Shown: positions 4,141 to 5,513 of the stretch, in pieces
Numbering within the stretch: the stretch's first letter is position 1
How the letters are laid out: each line of letters begins with the position of its first letter
Assembly (NCBI GenBank): GCA_002686195.1
Contig: NZAS01000033.1
Coordinates: forward strand, 11,969 to 17,481
Direction: 5' to 3'
Origin: Candidatus Pacearchaeota archaeon
Lineage (GTDB): Archaea; Nanoarchaeota; Nanoarchaeia; Pacearchaeales; GW2011-AR1
Length of the DNA: 5,513 nt
Program-made: the position numbers and the translations under genes
Notes under the pieces: model-generated
Databases searched by the model: none
The model's input: the letters and a program-made list of their open reading frames with translations, nothing else
What the model was told of the DNA's origin: nothing

Positions 4141-5513
4141 TTACACCCTAGGAGAATTAATAAACTTTCCTGTGCTGGCGTGTTGTCTTTTTGCAATCTC
4201 TTTTTTGACTCTACTTCTCTCAAAGAATCCAAAAATAGGAATTTCCCACATCCCAGTTCTCTTTCCCTCTAACTTTCTAACAGCATATTTTATCTGCTCG
4301 CCTTTCCACCCAGATTTGCTCAACTTCCGCCTCAAATCAGAATCCCCTAAGCCAGAGCCCCTCCCATTAAACACAAAATTAATCAAATTATATAACTCGT
4401 CTTTGTTCCCAAATAAATGTCCCTCATATCTTCTTTTATACCACTCCTGCAACGCAATATAAACCACTAAAAGTACAACTATCAAAACACCAAGCCAAAA
4501 CAAGAACCTTCCCCACCTGAAACCACTATCTCTTTCTATAATTTCAATACTTTGCAAGTTCCCCAAGGAGGTGATATCTGGAGAAATATATGTTCCAAGA
4601 CTTGAAATCCCAATTTTCTCTCCAACTAAAAACTCTATTGTTCTACCTTCATCTCCAATCAAAGGAATATAAGTCGCACCCCCCTGACTCACCCCTTTCT
4701 CTCTATAATCATCTTTAAACACAATACCTTCAACAGGATAATCAAAAATCAAATAGTCCTCGTTTATCTGATTGCCTAATTTAGGACTTATCTCAAACTT
4801 AAATTTAGTAACCAAATCATTCCTTCCAGAATCACTAAACGCAGAGATAACTTCAAAATCAATATTAATATTATAATTATCTTCCATCCAATTAATTATA
4901 GCATTTTCAAGCTGTTCTCTATCAGCCTCTTTTCCAGAAAGTTCCTCGATATAACTCAAATCCAAGTTATTAAAACCAGAACTAATCAATGCACTTCCTC
5001 CAGAACTTTTTGCAATTGAATAAGGCATATCCAATTCCAATAAATCATTAACAACTTCCGCAAAATCATCATCCTCAGAAGCAAGTTCAAAGTCACTCTT
5101 TATTTTCTTAAGAGAAGCATTTAACTCTGCGATGTCCAAATCTTTAGAAATCTCTTTCTCAATCCAATTATCAAAGCCCTTAATATCAGAACTTATGTTA
5201 GCAAGCCTCTTATCAGTCTGAGCTATCAACAATTCTGCAGATTCCTCGGCATCTCCAACAGAAACACTAAATGTCCTCTCACCTACAACACCAACTTTAT
5301 TTGTAACTTTAACACTCAAGTCAAAATCCCCAGACTCTGTATATTTATGAACAACCTTTTCTTCATCAGTAGTCTCTTTCTCCCCATCTCCAAAGTCCCA
5401 TTCAACTTTACTTACATTCGAAATCCCAGTAACCTCAAATTCAGTATCAAACCCAATTAATACAATCTTAGGATTCACATCAAAAGAGAAACTCTCATCT
5501 ATCTCAATGTCTT
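4141..5513 (-). CDS. PKD-domain single-pass membrane protein with cytosolic tail (N-terminus outside the window)
   Basis: The frame is open to base 5513, so the true start lies beyond the window. The GTG at 5478 is an internal valine: residues before it (DIEIDESFSFD) lead smoothly into the domain. Counting from the first full codon at 5511, a PKD (beta-sandwich) domain spans about 8-87, with WDFGDG at 38-43 and HKYTESGDFDLSVKVTN at 55-71. An acidic helical, then mixed alpha/beta ectodomain follows (about 90-330, not recognised). One transmembrane helix (about 336-356, FLFWLGVLIVVLLVVYIAL) ends in a basic stop-transfer (WYKRR), placing the N-terminal part outside. The cytosolic tail (about 361-456) has HLFGNKDELYNLINFV, LRRKLSKSGWKGEQIKYAVRK and RTGMWEIPIFGFFERSRVKKEIAKRQ, which resemble tails I recall on other DPANN PKD proteins. 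It may be a surface adhesin or receptor, and it is cotranscribed with the GTPase. Confidence 0.82.
   Translation of the reverse strand, partial: DIEIDESFSFDVNPKIVLIGFDTEFEVTGISNVSKVEWDFGDGEKETTDEEKVVHKYTESGDFDLSVKVTNKVGVVGERTFSVSVGDAEESAELLIAQTDKRLANISSDIKGFDNWIEKEISKDLDIAELNASLKKIKSDFELASEDDDFAEVVNDLLELDMPYSIAKSSGGSALISSGFNNLDLSYIEELSGKEADREQLENAIINWMEDNYNINIDFEVISAFSDSGRNDLVTKFKFEISPKLGNQINEDYLIFDYPVEGIVFKDDYREKGVSQGGATYIPLIGDEGRTIEFLVGEKIGISSLGTYISPDITSLGNLQSIEIIERDSGFRWGRFLFWLGVLIVVLLVVYIALQEWYKRRYEGHLFGNKDELYNLINFVFNGRGSGLGDSDLRRKLSKSGWKGEQIKYAVRKLEGKRTGMWEIPIFGFFERSRVKKEIAKRQHASTGKFINSPRV
4144..4149 (-). promoter_or_regulatory. Shine-Dalgarno-like AGGGTG for the GTPase gene
   Basis: AGGGTG, read on the minus strand, contains the archaeal GGTG core and ends 11 nt before the GTPase ATG at 4132. 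It lies in the last codons of the PKD-protein gene, directly before that gene's stop. Ribosomes finishing the membrane protein would be well placed to restart on the GTPase, which suggests translational coupling. Confidence 0.45.

Noticed and set aside
4172..4462. Rightward open frame opposite the tail of the PKD membrane protein
   Set aside because: It is a shadow of the tail-coding region; the reverse strand has conserved motifs and this one has none.
5476..5478. GTG as the start codon of the PKD-domain gene
   Set aside because: The frame stays open to the window edge and the residues before the GTG (ESFSFD) continue the beta-rich protein; there is no ribosome site before it.
1..5513. CRISPR arrays, tRNA or rRNA genes, insertion sequences
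   Set aside because: No regularly spaced repeats, cloverleaf-like segments, transposase motifs or terminal inverted repeats were seen on either strand.

Overview
The window looks like a compact, AT-rich archaeal genome, most likely a DPANN archaeon of the Woesearchaeota/Pacearchaeota type. The reasons are: an archaeal (class I) CCA-adding enzyme; a TrmB-family regulator; the archaeal GTPase-OapB-OapC (ArvA/B/C) gene set; a PKD-domain membrane protein with a cytosolic tail that resembles tails I recall from DPANN proteins; TATA/BRE promoters placed for leaderless or near-leaderless transcripts; and very short gaps between genes. The lineage is inferred from protein style. There is no rRNA or tRNA here to confirm it.

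Layout. At the left edge the first 19 codons of an unidentified gene run leftward (57 to 1). A 104-bp gap (58-161) separates it from a rightward gene. This gap holds two back-to-back TATA elements, each about 26 bp from its start codon, and a 7-bp inverted repeat that could be an operator. Rightward come a TrmB-family regulator (162-950) and, 9 bp later, a 136-residue protein of unknown family (960-1370) whose coding sequence contains a perfect 9-bp-stem hairpin. This pair converges on a leftward operon, and the two stop codons share the palindrome TTAA at 1367-1370.

The rest (5513 down to 1367) is one tightly packed leftward gene string, in transcription order: a PKD-domain, single-pass membrane protein that enters from outside the window; an Era/Ras-like small GTPase (OapA/ArvA type); OapB/ArvB (formerly DUF2073); OapC/ArvC zinc-ribbon protein (formerly DUF2072); and the CCA-adding enzyme. 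Gaps are 8, 26, 40 and 24 bp, and an internal TATA-like element lies before oapC.

How it may work together. The GTPase/OapB/OapC set was first named for its position near a replication origin in haloarchaea. As I recall, the haloarchaeal GTPase was later shown to drive extracellular vesicle formation. The GTPase here has a strongly amphipathic, basic N-terminal helix like those used by Arf/Sar1 to bind membranes. The gene 8 bp upstream encodes a membrane protein with an extracellular PKD domain and a basic cytosolic tail. A membrane-remodelling module made of these four proteins is the most interesting reading of the window, but it is inference. The CCA enzyme looks like a housekeeping passenger, with an unusual Glu in place of the third catalytic Asp.
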